In this document: positions 22,620 through 33,800 of the stretch, one piece after another
Layout of the letters: every line of letters begins with the position of its first letter
How positions within the stretch are numbered: the stretch's first letter is position 1
Assembly: GCA_015680685.1 (NCBI GenBank)
Contig: MNCI01020745.1
Span: 633,234-697,233 of the forward strand
Length of the DNA: 64,000 nt
Origin: Gnetum montanum
Taxonomy: Eukaryota > Streptophyta > Gnetopsida > Gnetales > Gnetaceae
Reading direction: 5' to 3'
Position numbers and translations under genes: made by a program
Notes under the pieces: generated by a model
The model's input: only the letters and a program-made list of their open reading frames with translations
What the model was told of the DNA's origin: nothing
Database searches by the model: none

Positions 22620-22789
22620 AAATGATTCATGGAAATCAATAGACATCTTTACAAGGTGTGCATCGATGGCCTGGTTCATTGGTGTGTTCTTGATGCTGAT
22701 CAATTATGCATTCTCCAAGATGCTCATAAGGGTCCTTGTGGGGGCCACTATGTAAGGAGATGCACTACCATTAAAATCTTGAAGGCAAG
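22620..22789 (+). pseudogene. Element B integrase HHCC region
   Basis: MEINRHLYKVCIDGLVHWCV, then LQDAHKGPCGGHYVRRCTTI and KILKAS (22629-22787) form the zinc-binding N-terminus of integrase, with both His residues visible. LTR H interrupts it at 22790. Confidence 0.82.
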
Positions 22790-23122
22790 TGATGAGAGCA
22801 ATTATTCCTAGGTTACTCCTAGGCCTATAAATACAATGCCTAGGCACACAATAGGGATTAATTCAGAAGAAGGAGTCAAGAAGAAGTCTAGTAGTAGTCA
22901 AGTTGCAAAACTCTTGTCGTCTGTTTGAAGGTTAGAGTATTTTCCAAGTGCCTGTAGCAAGAGGTCGAAGTATGGACAGATCTTTATTTGAGCATTGTGT
23001 ACCTAAGCATACTTTGTGTACAACAATAAAGACGAGCTCTTTGATTCATCCTTGCAGCACTTGAGATTTTTTTCTTACTCATTTCTTTTATTTTATATTC
23101 TTATGCATTTATTTTATTTTAT
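22790..23122 (+). mobile_element. LTR H (related to LTR B), cut by the assembly gap
   Basis: Starts TGATGAGAGCAATTATTCC, has the TATA box in GGCCTATAAATACAATGCC (about 22831) and AATAAAGACGAGC (about 23023), and shares ttgcagcactt with LTR B. The left flank GCAAG would be the target duplication. The other end is in the gap, so a solo LTR or a full element cannot be told apart. Confidence 0.75.
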
Positions 23123-23690
23123 NNNNNNNNNNNNNNNNNNNNNNNNNNNNNNNNNNNNNNNNNNNNNNNNNNNNNNNNNNNNNNNNNNNNNNNNNNNNNN
23201 NNNNNNNNNNNNNNNNNNNNNNNNNNNNNNNNNNNNNNNNNNNNNNNNNNNNNNNNNNNNNNNNNNNNNNNNNNNNNNNNNNNNNNNNNNNNNNNNNNNN
23301 NNNNNNNNNNNNNNNNNNNNNNNNNNNNNNNNNNNNNNNNNNNNNNNNNNNNNNNNNNNNNNNNNNNNNNNNNNNNNNNNNNNNNNNNNNNNNNNNNNNN
23401 NNNNNNNNNNNNNNNNNNNNNNNNNNNNNNNNNNNNNNNNNNNNNNNNNNNNNNNNNNNNNNNNNNNNNNNNNNNNNNNNNNNNNNNNNNNNNNNNNNNN
23501 NNNNNNNNNNNNNNNNNNNNNNNNNNNNNNNNNNNNNNNNNNNNNNNNNNNNNNNNNNNNNNNNNNNNNNNNNNNNNNNNNNNNNNNNNNNNNNNNNNNN
23601 NNNNNNNNNNNNNNNNNNNNNNNNNNNNNNNNNNNNNNNNNNNNNNNNNNNNNNNNNNNNNNNNNNNNNNNNNNNNNNNNNNNNNNNNNN
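23123..23690. other. Assembly gap of 568 N
   Basis: Unknown bases. The missing part should hold the end of LTR H and the integrase catalytic core of B. Confidence 0.99.
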
Positions 23691-24235
23691 TTAAGCAACG
23701 GTTACCAATAGGAAGATCACAAAAATCTTAACAAGAACAGTTAGCAAATATAGGAGAGACTAGAGCACAAAACTTAACGATGCCCTCTAGACATACCTCC
23801 CAACATGAAAGCTCCCTATAAGATTCTCTCCCTATGAGTTGGTGTGTGGAAATTTACCAACTTTTCCAGTTCAATCTAAGCTCTGTACACTTTCAACAAC
23901 CTATGACCTAGACCTTGACCTGAGCCTAGCACAAAAAGAGAGATCGATCAACTTTAACATGCTAGATGAGAATCAGTTGGTAGCCTTGTCCTTGAATGAA
24001 GTGCACAAGGAATTTAGCAAACAACACCATGACCTTAGAATAAGGAAAGTTAAATTTTGACCTAGAGATAAAGTCCTTTACTAGAACCCTACACATGTTC
24101 CTCAAAAGACTAAGTTTCAAGATTATGGAAAGGACCTTATATCATCTATGAAATCTTTCCTTCTGAGGCCATGATAATTTACAAACCTGAGAGCCTAAAC
24201 AAAAAGCAATTGATTAACATGTAATAACTAAAGCC
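23691..24235 (+). pseudogene. Element B integrase C-terminal part
   Basis: Resumes after the catalytic core with ILTRTVSKYRRD-like text, STKLNDAL, then FSPYELVCGNLPTFPVQSKL and INFNMLDENQLVALSLNEVH (23830-24000), matching the end of Ty3 integrase and its linker. Contains stops. Confidence 0.82.
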
Positions 24236-25800
24236 TTTCCATGAGTTCAAACAAGCTAATGCCATCAATACCTCATCAAATGGACAAGCACACTCAATCT
24301 TTCAAATCTTTTCCTTTCAACTCAGTCATGGGGGAGATGGTCATCCGTGTTGATCATATAAGTGGCTCCTTAGTTTTTCTACTTTTTGTTTTACAATTTC
24401 TTTGTTTTCTTTTACACTTTTTTGCTTTACAACATCATTTGTATATTTTATCTGTCTTGAATATTTTTACAATTTATTTTATATTTTACTTTCTTTTGGT
24501 GTGAGTTTTTCTTATTGTTTTCTAATAAAATGCTTTATTACCAATAGGACATAGTGATATTGTAGCTATTTTCTTATGGTGTTTGTAGCTAATGTTTTTG
24601 ATTGCTAATGACTAGTTTTTATTTTTGAATTTTGATGATTGATAACTAAGACAAAGTTTCTTTCTCATGGAGCCAGTAGTGAGTCTACGTCATCCATCCA
24701 TCTATTGACCCTATGGTTTTCCTTGTTTTGGAAGTATAAGGTTCCTTTTTTATTCATAAAACCTTAACAAACTTGTAACCTTGGTAGTTTTCAAAATCAG
24801 GAAAGATCCAAAAGGTTTGAAAAGGATGTGATTTTAATAGGATTCATTACTCCTTGTACCATTCTACTTACTTGAGTGCTTGAGTGTTTTTTATGGATTT
24901 GTCACCGTTTCATGTTGACCAATAACAGGAAGTTAAATAAGTCTTTGCATAGTGTGGTTCCCATCCAAAAATCCATAAAAACATAAAATCCAAAAAAAAG
25001 AGAAAAAAAATAATGGGAATTCAAAGCACACCCCTTAGACAAAATAAACTAGCTACAAGCATTGGTTATGGGACTAAAAAGTTAAGTTACCCATGCCTGA
25101 AGGTCCCCTCTAACTAAGGCCCTTTCGCACTTCTTGCTTCTCTTTTCTTCTCAAATAAGGAATAGTGTTTGATCTGTGAGAGCATTGTTGTGTCTAGAGA
25201 GGCTAAAATGGTCTTAGGGTGGTGATGTGAAGTCACTAAAAGTGGTTGGTTTTGGTCTAAACTAAGGATGGCTCTTATTGGGCCATCTAACCACATAATC
25301 CATAAGGGACTTCATGTGACCATGATTTAGAACTCCACTCCACTCCCTTTCATTCGCCAGTACTTTCCATTTTTCACCTCACTGCCAGTTTACATGTCTT
25401 GTTCAATGTTTTAGTTTGATGTATGGAAATTCTTAGGTAGATTCTTCCAAATTCGGTCTTTAAATTTTCATAACCATTAATCAACTATGATGCCTACAAA
25501 CTCCTTGGGTTGAGGTTATGTAAGGAAAAAAGGACATGAGCCAGCTATGGGGAGGACCCACTTGCATAGCTCTTGGTTAGGCTCATTAAGTGACTTATCC
25601 TTAGGCATTCTTGCAATCAAATCATTTGCATTCCTCATTGGTTACATCCAACTATACGCTCCTTAAAGCATTTCTTCCATAAATTGCATTCTCCCAACAA
25701 TTTCTCCATTTTTGCAACCTATCAAATCTTCTTCATACATTTCATCATGTTCTTGGCTTCATGGGCTTCCAAAAGACTTCGATTTCACGTAAAAACTCCT
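24236..25800 (+). other. Element B spacer between integrase and 3' ORF
   Basis: Non-coding. It has a T-rich stretch (24370-24500). One copy of the AAGTTACCCATGCCTGAAGG motif (about 25080-25103) is repeated in the D1 and D2 spacers, and the block ggggaggacccacttgcatagctc (25550) is also shared with D2. Confidence 0.65.
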
Positions 25801-25808
25801 TGTATTTC

Positions 25809-25890
25809 TTGACTTTTTGAAAAGTCAATGGTGGTCAACAAATGCATCGACATGGCCCTATTAACACATGGTAAAAATACTATAAATAAA
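25809..25890 (+). promoter_or_regulatory. Candidate internal promoter of element B
   Basis: Near-palindrome TTGACTTTTTGAAAAGTCAA (25809-25828), then GGTCAAC and GCATCGACATG, then TATA in TACTATAAATAAAGTGC (about 25878). The B LTR U3 has the same kind of motifs: ATTGACGAGGTCTCGTCAAT at about 29442 and GCGTTGACATGAC at about 16835. About 440 bases downstream is the ATG of the 3' ORF. Confidence 0.55.
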
Positions 25891-26318
25891 GTGCAACACT
25901 TAGCAATTTTTTCCATTTTGCTTCAAATAAGAGGGGAGTTTTGCAATTTTTTAGAGCCCATATCTTTTACACTGCTTGTCCAATTTTAGTCATTTTTTAG
26001 TTCTCTAGCTACCGAAGGTATGCTATATGTTGTGGAGATCACAAACCTTAGGTTTTTGACAAAAACTTTTTCAAAATTTTTCTAACCTCCCCATGGATTT
26101 AATGAATAAAATAATATTAAATTATCAACCTATGAAAGTTAAACCCTTCCAAAAAACTCTGATAACCTAAAATTAATTAAAGTAATATTAAAATAATATT
26201 AAAAATCAATCTATCATGACCACACCTTAGCCAAGTGTAACTGTCCCAAAAGAGATAAGGTATTTAATGTTATGAGTTACATACTATATGCTAATCCTTG
26301 ATCATGTTGTGATCATAG

Positions 26319-29170
26319 ATGGCACCAAGACCAAAGCATGGACTGGAGGCAAGACCATCTTGACCTAGGGATAAGTAGCCTAGAATTGGAAGGGGCCAAC
26401 AAGAACAACTCCAAGAGTAGCAAGCTAAAACTCATGCCACCGGACCTCTTCATGAGGACCCCAAAGCAGAATCTATTCGTTAGATTTCAAAAGAAGCAAA
26501 AATAGAGCAATCTTACTAAGATGAGGCATTGGGTCTAATGCCTAAAGTTGAAGTTACCTTGACCTATGTCTACCTTAATCAAATCAAGCCTAGGGATGTT
26601 CAACGTTCGATTCTCCAAGAATCGAACTATGGAGCATTCCTAGAGTTTTCTCCAAAGGAAGTCAAAGCTTAATTGTGGACCTTTCCCATGTGTCCAATCA
26701 TCACTTCCAGTCAAGAGTGGTACATGGGAGATACCTACCTCTTCTAGAATAACTAGCAGCTAGGTGCCACAATTAGAATCTAGGACATTCACGTGTCTTA
26801 CTTGGTGGAAGCAATTGTACAGGCTCTCAACTTTCTTGATACTGGAACTAGTTTGGTAGAGATCTCACCTTAGGTAGACCCTAACGTAAATAAGGTGTGG
26901 ACCCAGCGATGCTATGGAGTGACCTACAAGGAGTATGGTGTGCTCACTGTGGCAAAATGCGTGTATTTCAAGATAGTAACCCATCATGTCAAACTAATGG
27001 TGAGGCTTAGTAAGGTGACTACCTTTTCCACTCATGCATGTGTTGCTCTAAGTGGAAAATTCCCCATTAATCTTCCATAGCTAATCTATCTAGAGATAGA
27101 CAAGCAATTCAAAGAGAATAAACATGGAAGGAAGGCCCTACCCTTTTCCTACCTCATTAGAAAACTGTGCAAAAGGGCAAGAATAGATCACTACACCAAT
27201 GATGCAATCAAGCATGCTCCTTTTGCCTTTTGGCTAGAAATAATAAAAAACAAGACCCTTGTTACAATTGAGGAAGAGAAGCAGCAACCACCACCTCCAC
27301 TGCCCACTCACGAAACAATGCTAGAGTCCCATGCTACCCTTGAACAAATGTATAAGATCCAAGAGCAACTCCTATGTGAGCAGGAGTAGTTAGTAGGAAT
27401 GAGTGGTAGCAATCCATTTTTGTATCGCACAACGATGAGTCACCTCAACAAAGTGGCTTGAATCATCAACCAAATGGAGGGAGTGGGCCAATTTTCTTAG
27501 CCCAAAGAACACAACTACCCATGATACAAAATCCTAGTGCTTTAGAGATAACAATATCTCTCTCAAAATAGCATAAAGTCCCACAAATCTCTGGGAATGT
27601 TGCTGCTTTCTCAGAGCGTTTGGAGGATGGCAATAGGACAGCTGTCTTGATCATGTAGCACCATGGGCAAGAGACAGTAACAGAGGTGGTTGCTAATAGA
27701 ATTGCTCAGGCACCTGCGACATCTATACTAGATATTTCTACACTCAAAGATGTGTAGATGCCGGTAAGAATAGTTCACGATAGATTGAGCGCAACCTAGC
27801 ACAAGGAGTTACTGGACTGATTGGTGGGAACCAGATAATCGATTTCAGATGTCTTTGACCTTCTAGATACAATCACTACAGCCTAGTTAGAGTTGTTGGA
27901 AGTAAGGGGCAAATGCATTATCATGGAGGGGCAACTCAAAATAGCCCAAGCCCAAAACCAACACTTGGTTGGGGAGGTTGCTGAACTAAGAGCTTACCTT
28001 GCTGATCCTGTGTTTCTCAACCCTATACTAACCCATGATGAATCTTTTCAACAACTTCAAGAAAAGCTCAAGAAGGTTGAGGACATAAAGAAGACAATGA
28101 TCTTTGATCAATCCTTGGCCAATGCCACCATGCATATTATCCAAAAGGCCTTTGACCAAACTCGCTAGGAGAATGTAACTTTGATTGCAAAAAATCATCA
28201 TCTATGGAATGTTGACGCGCAAAAGTAGCAAATGTAAGATTTCATCCATCAACAATAGAAGCAACTAGCTAGAGTGAACAATGAACTAAGGAGATTGACA
28301 ATCGAAAAGAAAAATCTCTCCATGGTGGAAATTTGAGCTCTTCTCTAGACATCTACAATAGAGGTAGCCACCTGGAAAAATAAGGCTCTCAAGTTTAAGA
28401 GAGTCTAATATCACTACAAAGATCATGTTGGTCTACAAAAAGAAATCAATGAGAAACATATTCGGCTAATGAAGGTGAAAGTTAATGTGGCCCTCCAACA
28501 GTTTAAGGAAGGACGTGATGTTTGGTAGCCTATCTTTTATGGGCTTAATGACTATAATAAGGTGGAGATCTACATGAAGGAGCTGCAAATTGAGAAGATA
28601 ATGGAGTACATGAAGCTTGCCAATCTTCGTTATGCAAATTTGGCAATGCTAATTGTTAGACAACCATGATCTAAATTGGAGAAACAAGTGGCCAATTCGT
28701 ACTTGTACGAAGTAGAGTTCAAGCATCATAAAGACACCAACTAGAAGCTTGAGGTGGAAAATGCATAACTCGATGTTCTTAGGTAGCACTTTACCGATCA
28801 ACGATGTACAATTGAGAACCTAGCCAAGATAATAAGTGACTACCAAGAGCTATACAATGCAATAAAGGTGTTTGATGTTGAATATAAAAACTTTTTGCTG
28901 CCTGGTTCATCAATGCGAAGGAGCTATTCCCAACAATGCCCTATCCTTCGAATATTCCCACACCTACCTGTATTCGCGATGTGGCATGGATCGTGAACAA
29001 TCCAAGGAGTAAGGAAGCGAACATGAAGGCACTGTTGGATGCCTTTTTTTCTTCCATCAAAAGTTACGGCTACCACAAGACAACCACAACCACCTCAACC
29101 ACCACATGCACTTAAAGCAAGAGAAGGTCCTTTGGAGCCTTAGGAACCTCCACCATCTAGGATCATTTGA
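26319..29170 (+). pseudogene. Element B 3' ORF (element-borne protein of unknown function)
   Basis: About 2.85 kb from MAPRPKHGLEARPS to PPSRII, with many stops. It is homologous to the 3' ORFs of D1 (38122) and D2 (45468, minus). Shared blocks include THACVALSGKFPIN, FKENKHGRKALPFSYLIRKL then CKRARIDHYTNDAI (27010-27215), followed by a long Glu/Lys/Leu-rich part of coiled-coil character (27880-28900), including VEIYMKELQIEKIMEYMKLA, and a Pro-rich tail. The SYLIRKLCKRARI block recalls the conserved segment of proteins annotated as putative plant transposon protein / Athila ORF2. I cannot assign a function. It is not an RT, integrase or protease and shows no clear membrane segment. Confidence 0.7.
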
Positions 29171-29404
29171 ACTTCTTTCTCGTGTTTGCACCATTAGAGA
29201 AATTGTGTTTGTCATTTTTGTCCTGGTATTCAATTTTGTTATCCTAAACACCAAAATTTTGTAATGATTGTAAATATATACACTTAAGCACTTAGTGTTT
29301 ATTTGTATTTGTGTATATTAGTAGTTAGTCAATAATCTCGTACCTTTCCAAAATTTTGTAAGAAACGTGTTCCTCCTTTTGTTCACTCAAGGACGAGTTT
29401 TCAT

Positions 29405-29419
29405 TCAATCATGGAGGTA
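29405..29419 (+). other. Element B polypurine tract
   Basis: CAATCATGGAGGTA directly before the 3' LTR; D1 has TTGTGAGGGTA and D2 CATGGGGGTA in the same place. Confidence 0.65.
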
Positions 29420-30280
29420 TGATGAGTTGCATCATGGGTTACATTGACGAGGTCTCGTCAATGTGATCTCATCAATGTGAAATTGACGTGAGCTCATCAA
29501 CGCAGTGTTTATTTTTGCCTCTAATTACATGCTCACCCATCATGTTTGTGACATCTTTTGTCATAGTTATAGCGAAGGTCTAGCAGTTTTTCCACTTGAA
29601 AGCTAGAATATTTTCTAAGTTTCTCACAGTAGAAGTCAAAGAGTGTATGGATCTTTATTCGAGCACTGCTATACCTAAGCATGGTAGTGTTTACAGTAAT
29701 AAAGACAAGCTTTATGATAAACCTTGCAGCACTTTGAAATAAATTAATTATTTCTTTATGCATTTAGTATTTTATGCAATTTTATTTAATTATTTTAAGT
29801 AATTAAATAATTAATTAAGCTATATTAAATAGTGATAAATTAAACACATAAGTATGCCCACTACAAGCATACGCTTGACACTTGGTAATCCCAGTAATGC
29901 TTAACGTTTGGTAACCTAGTAGTGTTAAATGTGTTCAAAATGTATACGGTAAGTGGAAACAGATGCTTATACTAGGATTAGTTAGATATTAGCTGGTTAG
30001 ATTAAATTAACAATTAAATATTTTTAATTCTCTATTCTTTCTTCTTAGGCGACTTAGAACATAAAGCATAAAAATGATAAAAATCATATGCCTTATTTAC
30101 ACTTAACCATACCTTTGCATTTCACAAGTGTAATTGGGAAGACAACAATTACAACGGTTAGTTTCACTTTCCAAAAACTAGTGTACTTAGAAGGCTATAA
30201 GTCTATGGAATTTGACCAAATCACATGTGAACACTTAGTGATTCATATGGTTGGGCGTAGGATATACTTGCCACTCGCTA
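29420..30280 (+). repeat. Element B 3' LTR
   Basis: Starts TGATGAGTTGCATC and ends CCACTCGCTA (ancestrally ATCA). It aligns with the 5' LTR over its length. The U3 has three TTGACG/CGTCAA-type motifs. The TATA position is degenerate (tgcctctaattac). Confidence 0.9.
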
Positions 30281-30285
30281 TTTAT

Positions 30286-30474
30286 CCTATGAAGGTCAAA
30301 GTTAAGGATGCTTGTTTTGAGTCCTAGAACCTTCAAACACCTCCAAACAAGTCCCCATAGCTCCCAAAATATCCTAAAGTCATCAAAATTACCCCAAAAT
30401 ACTCCCAAACATGCCAAAACTCCAAGGAAAGTTCCCATCATTAAGAGATGTTACTTTGGCTTGTTTGATGTCCA
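30286..30474 (-). repeat. Element A 5' LTR, distal U3 part
   Basis: Continues LTR A exactly where 16765 stopped (CCTATGAAGGTCAAAG...). It ends, in plus-strand terms, with TTTGATGTCCA before the target duplication TATCA. Confidence 0.88.
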
Positions 30475-30479
30475 TATCA

Positions 30480-31060
30480 AATGGGCTAAGGAACAAGATA
30501 AGAGAAACCCTTGGGGTATATGCCCAAGGCAAATTATCCGAAATGATAGCTTATCAGATCCAAAGACTCATAAACCAAGTTGCAAAAGAGAAAGGAGAGT
30601 TAAGGAAAAAAATTAGCAAAAGACTTTACTGATCCAAAAATTAGTCTATGATATTGCAACAAAGGTAGAGAAAATATGGGATTCTTTAGATGAGAAGTTT
30701 GCTATGACACTAGAGATAATAAAGGATCAAATAAGCCTTAAAAAGAAGTAAAGACAAGAAGACGAAAAGAGACAATGGATATGAAAACTACAAAAGTAAA
30801 GAAAAAGTTACTACAATGGAGGAAGTAACAGACTTCAATTCAAAAGATGACAAAGGGTGTAAATTGTGCCAATATGAACATCCTAAACGACATTGCCCTA
30901 TTATGGCCCACTTACAAGAGTTTGGGGCATATGTACTTAATCCAAAATTTGTGAAGAAATAAATGCCTAGACAATTATCTTATTTATAAGGTAATTTCAA
31001 AAAACACTACCAACAATCATATTATCCAAGTAGGGTGTATCCTCAACTACAAGAGTAATA
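30480..31060 (+). pseudogene. D1 gag, second part
   Basis: Resumes the frame broken at 13035: NGLRNKIRETLGVYAQGKLS then EMIAYQIQRLINQVAKEKGE (30480-30600). The nucleocapsid-like C-x2-C...H-C cluster CKLCQYEHPKRHCPIMAHLQ follows at about 30858. A Pro/Gln/Tyr-rich tail with stops runs to about 31300. Confidence 0.83.
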
Positions 31061-31563
31061 CTAGTAGTAGTGGCAACAACCATAAGCATGGGGAATGTTA
31101 CCACCAAGGCAACAATATCCAGATAGGTAACCTAATCCCTATGGATACTATGTACAACATCCAATCTCTCTTAGAAACACTTCTATCCAACTTCCTCTTC
31201 TTACTGTCCACCAAAGTACTACATACCTACTACCTTATGCATGGATCCTAATTCTTATATATCCCAACTAACACTTAGTTCCTCATACCAAGCTCCATTT
31301 CCTTACCATCAGTGTTGCCACTAGTCATGCTAGGAGAACTGCTTTCACAACCACAACAAAAAAGTGTGACTAGGATAGTGAGTATATAGAGAGAGACTCA
31401 TATCAGCAACGCTCAAGGTAAATCTAGAAAACATTCTTTCTTAAGGACAAGTCTAGAAAAAGATGGTAGAGCAAGAGCTTTATCCAATCGTGTTCTTCCT
31501 ATAATAGATCCTCCTACAAACATCATGCTTTCACAATAATCAAATAAAAAACTTACAACTGTC

Positions 31564-31920
31564 ATGCTAACTGATACAGTATTAGATTGGATAAAAGTAG
31601 GAACTCTTCCTAAGAAAAGAATAGATCTTAGAAACCCTATGATTTATTTGCAAATTGCTAGAAATTCACTATGTAAAGCTCTACTAGATTCAGGTTCTAG
31701 AGCTAACTTGATATCTCAAGAAATGTATAAGGCATGGAACCTACCACCATTAAAGAAGTGCAACATAAGACTAGAGCTTACAAATCAATTAGTTATCATT
31801 CCTCTAGGATAAGTAGAAGATGTTATGACCACTATCAATGGATGGTCCTATCTAGTAGATTTTCTAGTGATCAATGTGAATAATGATAACAAGGACTCTC
31901 CGATCATTATGAGGAGAGCA
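31564..31920 (+). pseudogene. D1 retropepsin
   Basis: An open stretch of 82 codons holds WIKVGTLPKKRIDLRNPMIY, LCKALLDSGSRANLIS with the active-site triplet DSG intact (residues 42-44), and RLELTNQLVIIPLG. A stop follows before VEDVMTTINGWSYLVDFLVI. It is the best preserved protease of the D/B group here, but still broken. Confidence 0.83.
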
Positions 31921-32420
31921 TAGCTTAGCACAATTGATGCTAAGTTAGACATAAGAGAATTGTCCTTGGAAATTTCCAAGGAAGATAAGCACAGAGCCAC
32001 ATAGACATAGAATTCTATGCATTACTTACAATGAAGAAGGATGCAGTTGTGGATTGAAACAAGTGTGTATGCAAAAAGAAACAATGGTTACTAAACCAAA
32101 AGATACCCACTAATTAAGAAATGAGAACATGAAACTGTCCAAAATATGCATGAAAACATCAAACCCACTTATCAACTCTTACCTCAAGAAAATGACCTAA
32201 ATCGAGAACTTACAAAAGAATATTCTAAACCATGACAATACACCAACAACAAATAGTGAACATGGAGATCCAAAACCTAAAATTATCTAGACCATCTAAA
32301 ATAAGAATATCAGCTAGTCCAACATGATATGAGTCTCTTAATGATCAAAATTTGGTTATCATCAATGTCACATGGGATAATAAACAAAAATCTAAATCAC
32401 TAAGGATGATAAACAAGAAA
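31921..32420 (+). other. D1 post-protease region, degenerate
   Basis: Early text (DAKLDIRELSLEISKED, about 31940) parallels D2 at 50880-50940. Beyond about 32050 the sequence is adenine-rich with no readable RT. The expected RT-RNase H-integrase of D1 does not appear before 35800. Confidence 0.6.
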
Positions 32421-32421
32421 C

Positions 32422-32515
32422 CTCAAGCGTGTAATTTTGGGGATCTAGGGTCCCTTCTCCAAATACTCNGTCAAGCGTGTAATTTTGGGGATCTAGGGTC
32501 CCTTCTCCAAATACT
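32422..32515. other. Unmerged contig overlap around a one-base gap
   Basis: The same 46 bases occur at 32422-32467 and 32470-32515, separated by N (32468) and G. This is the signature of two contig ends that overlap but were not merged. The true sequence most likely has one copy, and the join itself is supported. Confidence 0.85.
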
Positions 32516-32619
32516 CACCCATGAGTTCAATCGTGGGGAGGTACCTATTGGCACATTTCTTCTATTTCATGAACCAAATGATGGTCATTGCTAAATCACT
32601 GGTGGCAAAATGAACAGAT

Positions 32620-33297
32620 CGATTCCCTGTTTAACAAGCATACATTACAACAGGGGAGCAACAGCCTTCTTGTTCAATCTTTGGTAAGCCATGTGGCCGC
32701 TGCTATTTGAATATATCAATGGTTGGTAAGCCATGTGGCCCTGCTATTTGAATATATCAATGGTACTAAAGTTTTATTTTCTGGAGATAACATCCTTGCA
32801 AGAGAACATGTTTCGCGGATTTCTAATCATCGGAGAGAAGTAGATTGGATGTATGTATGAGCCTTGCAATAAGAAAAAATTGCTTAGGGTTCATCAAATA
32901 TGCTCTGAAGAGCAGTGTGCGGAATGTGCCCATTTTTGGATGGGGATTTTACATACGTGAGTCTATCCTAATTCATAGAAATGGGGAAACTAACAAGCCC
33001 ATCTTTGAGTCAATGCTCACGACCTTCAAAGATCGGCATGATCCATTGTGGTTGGTTCTTTACCCAGAAGGCACAAATTTCACGGAGGTTAAATGCGTAA
33101 GAAGCCAACAGTACGCAGAGAAGGCATGGTTTTCTAGTTCTAAATAATGTCCTCCTCCCACGAACAAAAGTTTACGATGTGATAATTGGATACAAGCACT
33201 GTTGGCCTGGATTCATGGATAACGCCTTTGGTCTTGCTCCTACTGAAGTTCACATCCATGTTAGGAGAATTCCAGTGAATCCAATGCCAATTCAGTG
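32620..33297 (+). pseudogene. LPAT4/5-like acyltransferase pseudogene (intronless)
   Basis: Frames read in order: [47 protein letters not shown] (NHX4D catalytic motif), CLGFIKYALKSSVRNVPIFG, WGFYIRES, HDPLWLVLYPEGTNFTE (EGT motif), CVRSQQYAEK, VLNNVLLPRTK, VYDVIIGYKHCWPGFMDN and TEVHIHVRRIPVN. This is the plant 1-acyl-sn-glycerol-3-phosphate acyltransferase LPAT4/5 type, which makes phosphatidic acid in the ER. It lacks introns and has an in-frame stop (FNLW-stop), frameshifts after DWM and after AEK, a 41/42-base duplication, and about 15 codons missing between LLPRTK and VYDV. It is non-functional and probably derives from an mRNA. Confidence 0.88.
32681..32763 (+). repeat. 41/42-bp tandem duplication in the LPAT relic
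   Basis: Units 32681-32722 and 32723-32763 differ by one inserted base. Each encodes the [11 protein letters not shown] segment, once in frame and once out of frame. Confidence 0.85.
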
Positions 33298-33536
33298 ATT
33301 CACAGAGGAGCAAATCCTCCAAAACACGCCATCCAAACATCACAGCCTTGTTCCACATATTATCGTTACTAATCTCTTTCAATTCTCCAAACTCCTTCGG
33401 AATTTCCATCTCAGATTCACTGCAGCACCTGCTCAGCCTCAGTATTTCAATCTCGCGAAATTCCAGAATTGATGATGATTCATTATTTGCGTTCAAAATT
33501 TCCTCGGATTCAAGCAACTCATCTAATCTGAAATGA
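33298..33536. other. Unassigned piece between LPAT and PPR relics
   Basis: No stop on the minus strand, which reads an acidic stretch (SEEILNANNESSSILEFREI, then MEIPKEFGELKEIS). It could be a third gene fragment or a chance open frame antisense to pseudogene DNA. No family recognised. Confidence 0.3.
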
Positions 33537-33539
33537 TGA

Positions 33540-33800
33540 TGACGATAATGATGATGGACGAGGGTTTTGTTCCTGATAGCCACACTCTTCCCTCCGCGCT
33601 CAAGGCCTACGCCGAAATGCACTATGCTCGCATAGTTGATGTTCTAAGTAAAGCAGGGCGGTTGTAGGAGCATATGATTTGACATGAAGGAAGGATTCCA
33701 CTGGCAAGTCAGAAACATGGAATGAAATCAAATATTAGGCGTCCAGAAATGTTGGTGTTGGAAAACGAGCTCTCATGAATAAAATTGATTTAAATGGCAA
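33540..33800 (+). pseudogene. PPR protein fragment
   Basis: EGFVPDSHTLPSALKAYAEM joins directly to HYARIVDVLSKAGRL and a stop. Shifted text follows: RNVGVGKRALMN-like (about 33735-33780). The first part looks like an L-type PPR repeat and the second like the end of the PPR array and E domain (HYACMVDLLGRAGRL in the family). Intervening repeats are deleted. Such proteins edit or process organellar RNA; this piece is dead. Confidence 0.65.

Larger units (their letters stand above)
16766..30280 (+). mobile_element. Element B: complete-length Athila/Tat-type retrotransposon
   Basis: LTRs 16766-17647 and 29420-30280, target duplication TCTAT (16761-16765) / TTTAT (30281-30285). Order: primer site, gag, protease, RT, RNase H, integrase, spacer, internal promoter candidate, 3' ORF, polypurine tract, LTR; 13515 bases in all. 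Two later LTR insertions (G at 20786, H at 22790) and two gaps interrupt pol. All reading frames carry stops. Confidence 0.9.
13036..30474 (-). mobile_element. Element A: gag-only Ty3/gypsy-like element inserted in D1 gag
   Basis: Minus-strand element with 5' LTR 30474-30286 plus 16765-16219 (split by element B), a primer-site-like block at about 16190-16216, gag (15882-14400) and 3' LTR (13794-13037). The target duplication TATCA lies at 13031-13035 and 30475-30479. No RT or integrase is seen in the roughly 600 bases between gag and the 3' LTR, so it is non-autonomous or internally deleted. Without B it is about 3.9 kb. Confidence 0.85.

Noticed and set aside
23016-23711. Long open frames across the N run
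   Set aside because: They consist of unknown bases.
33140-33622. 160-codon open frame on the minus strand
   Set aside because: Its 5' and 3' parts run antisense to the LPAT and PPR relics; only the middle (33298-33536) is unexplained, and no family is recognisable.
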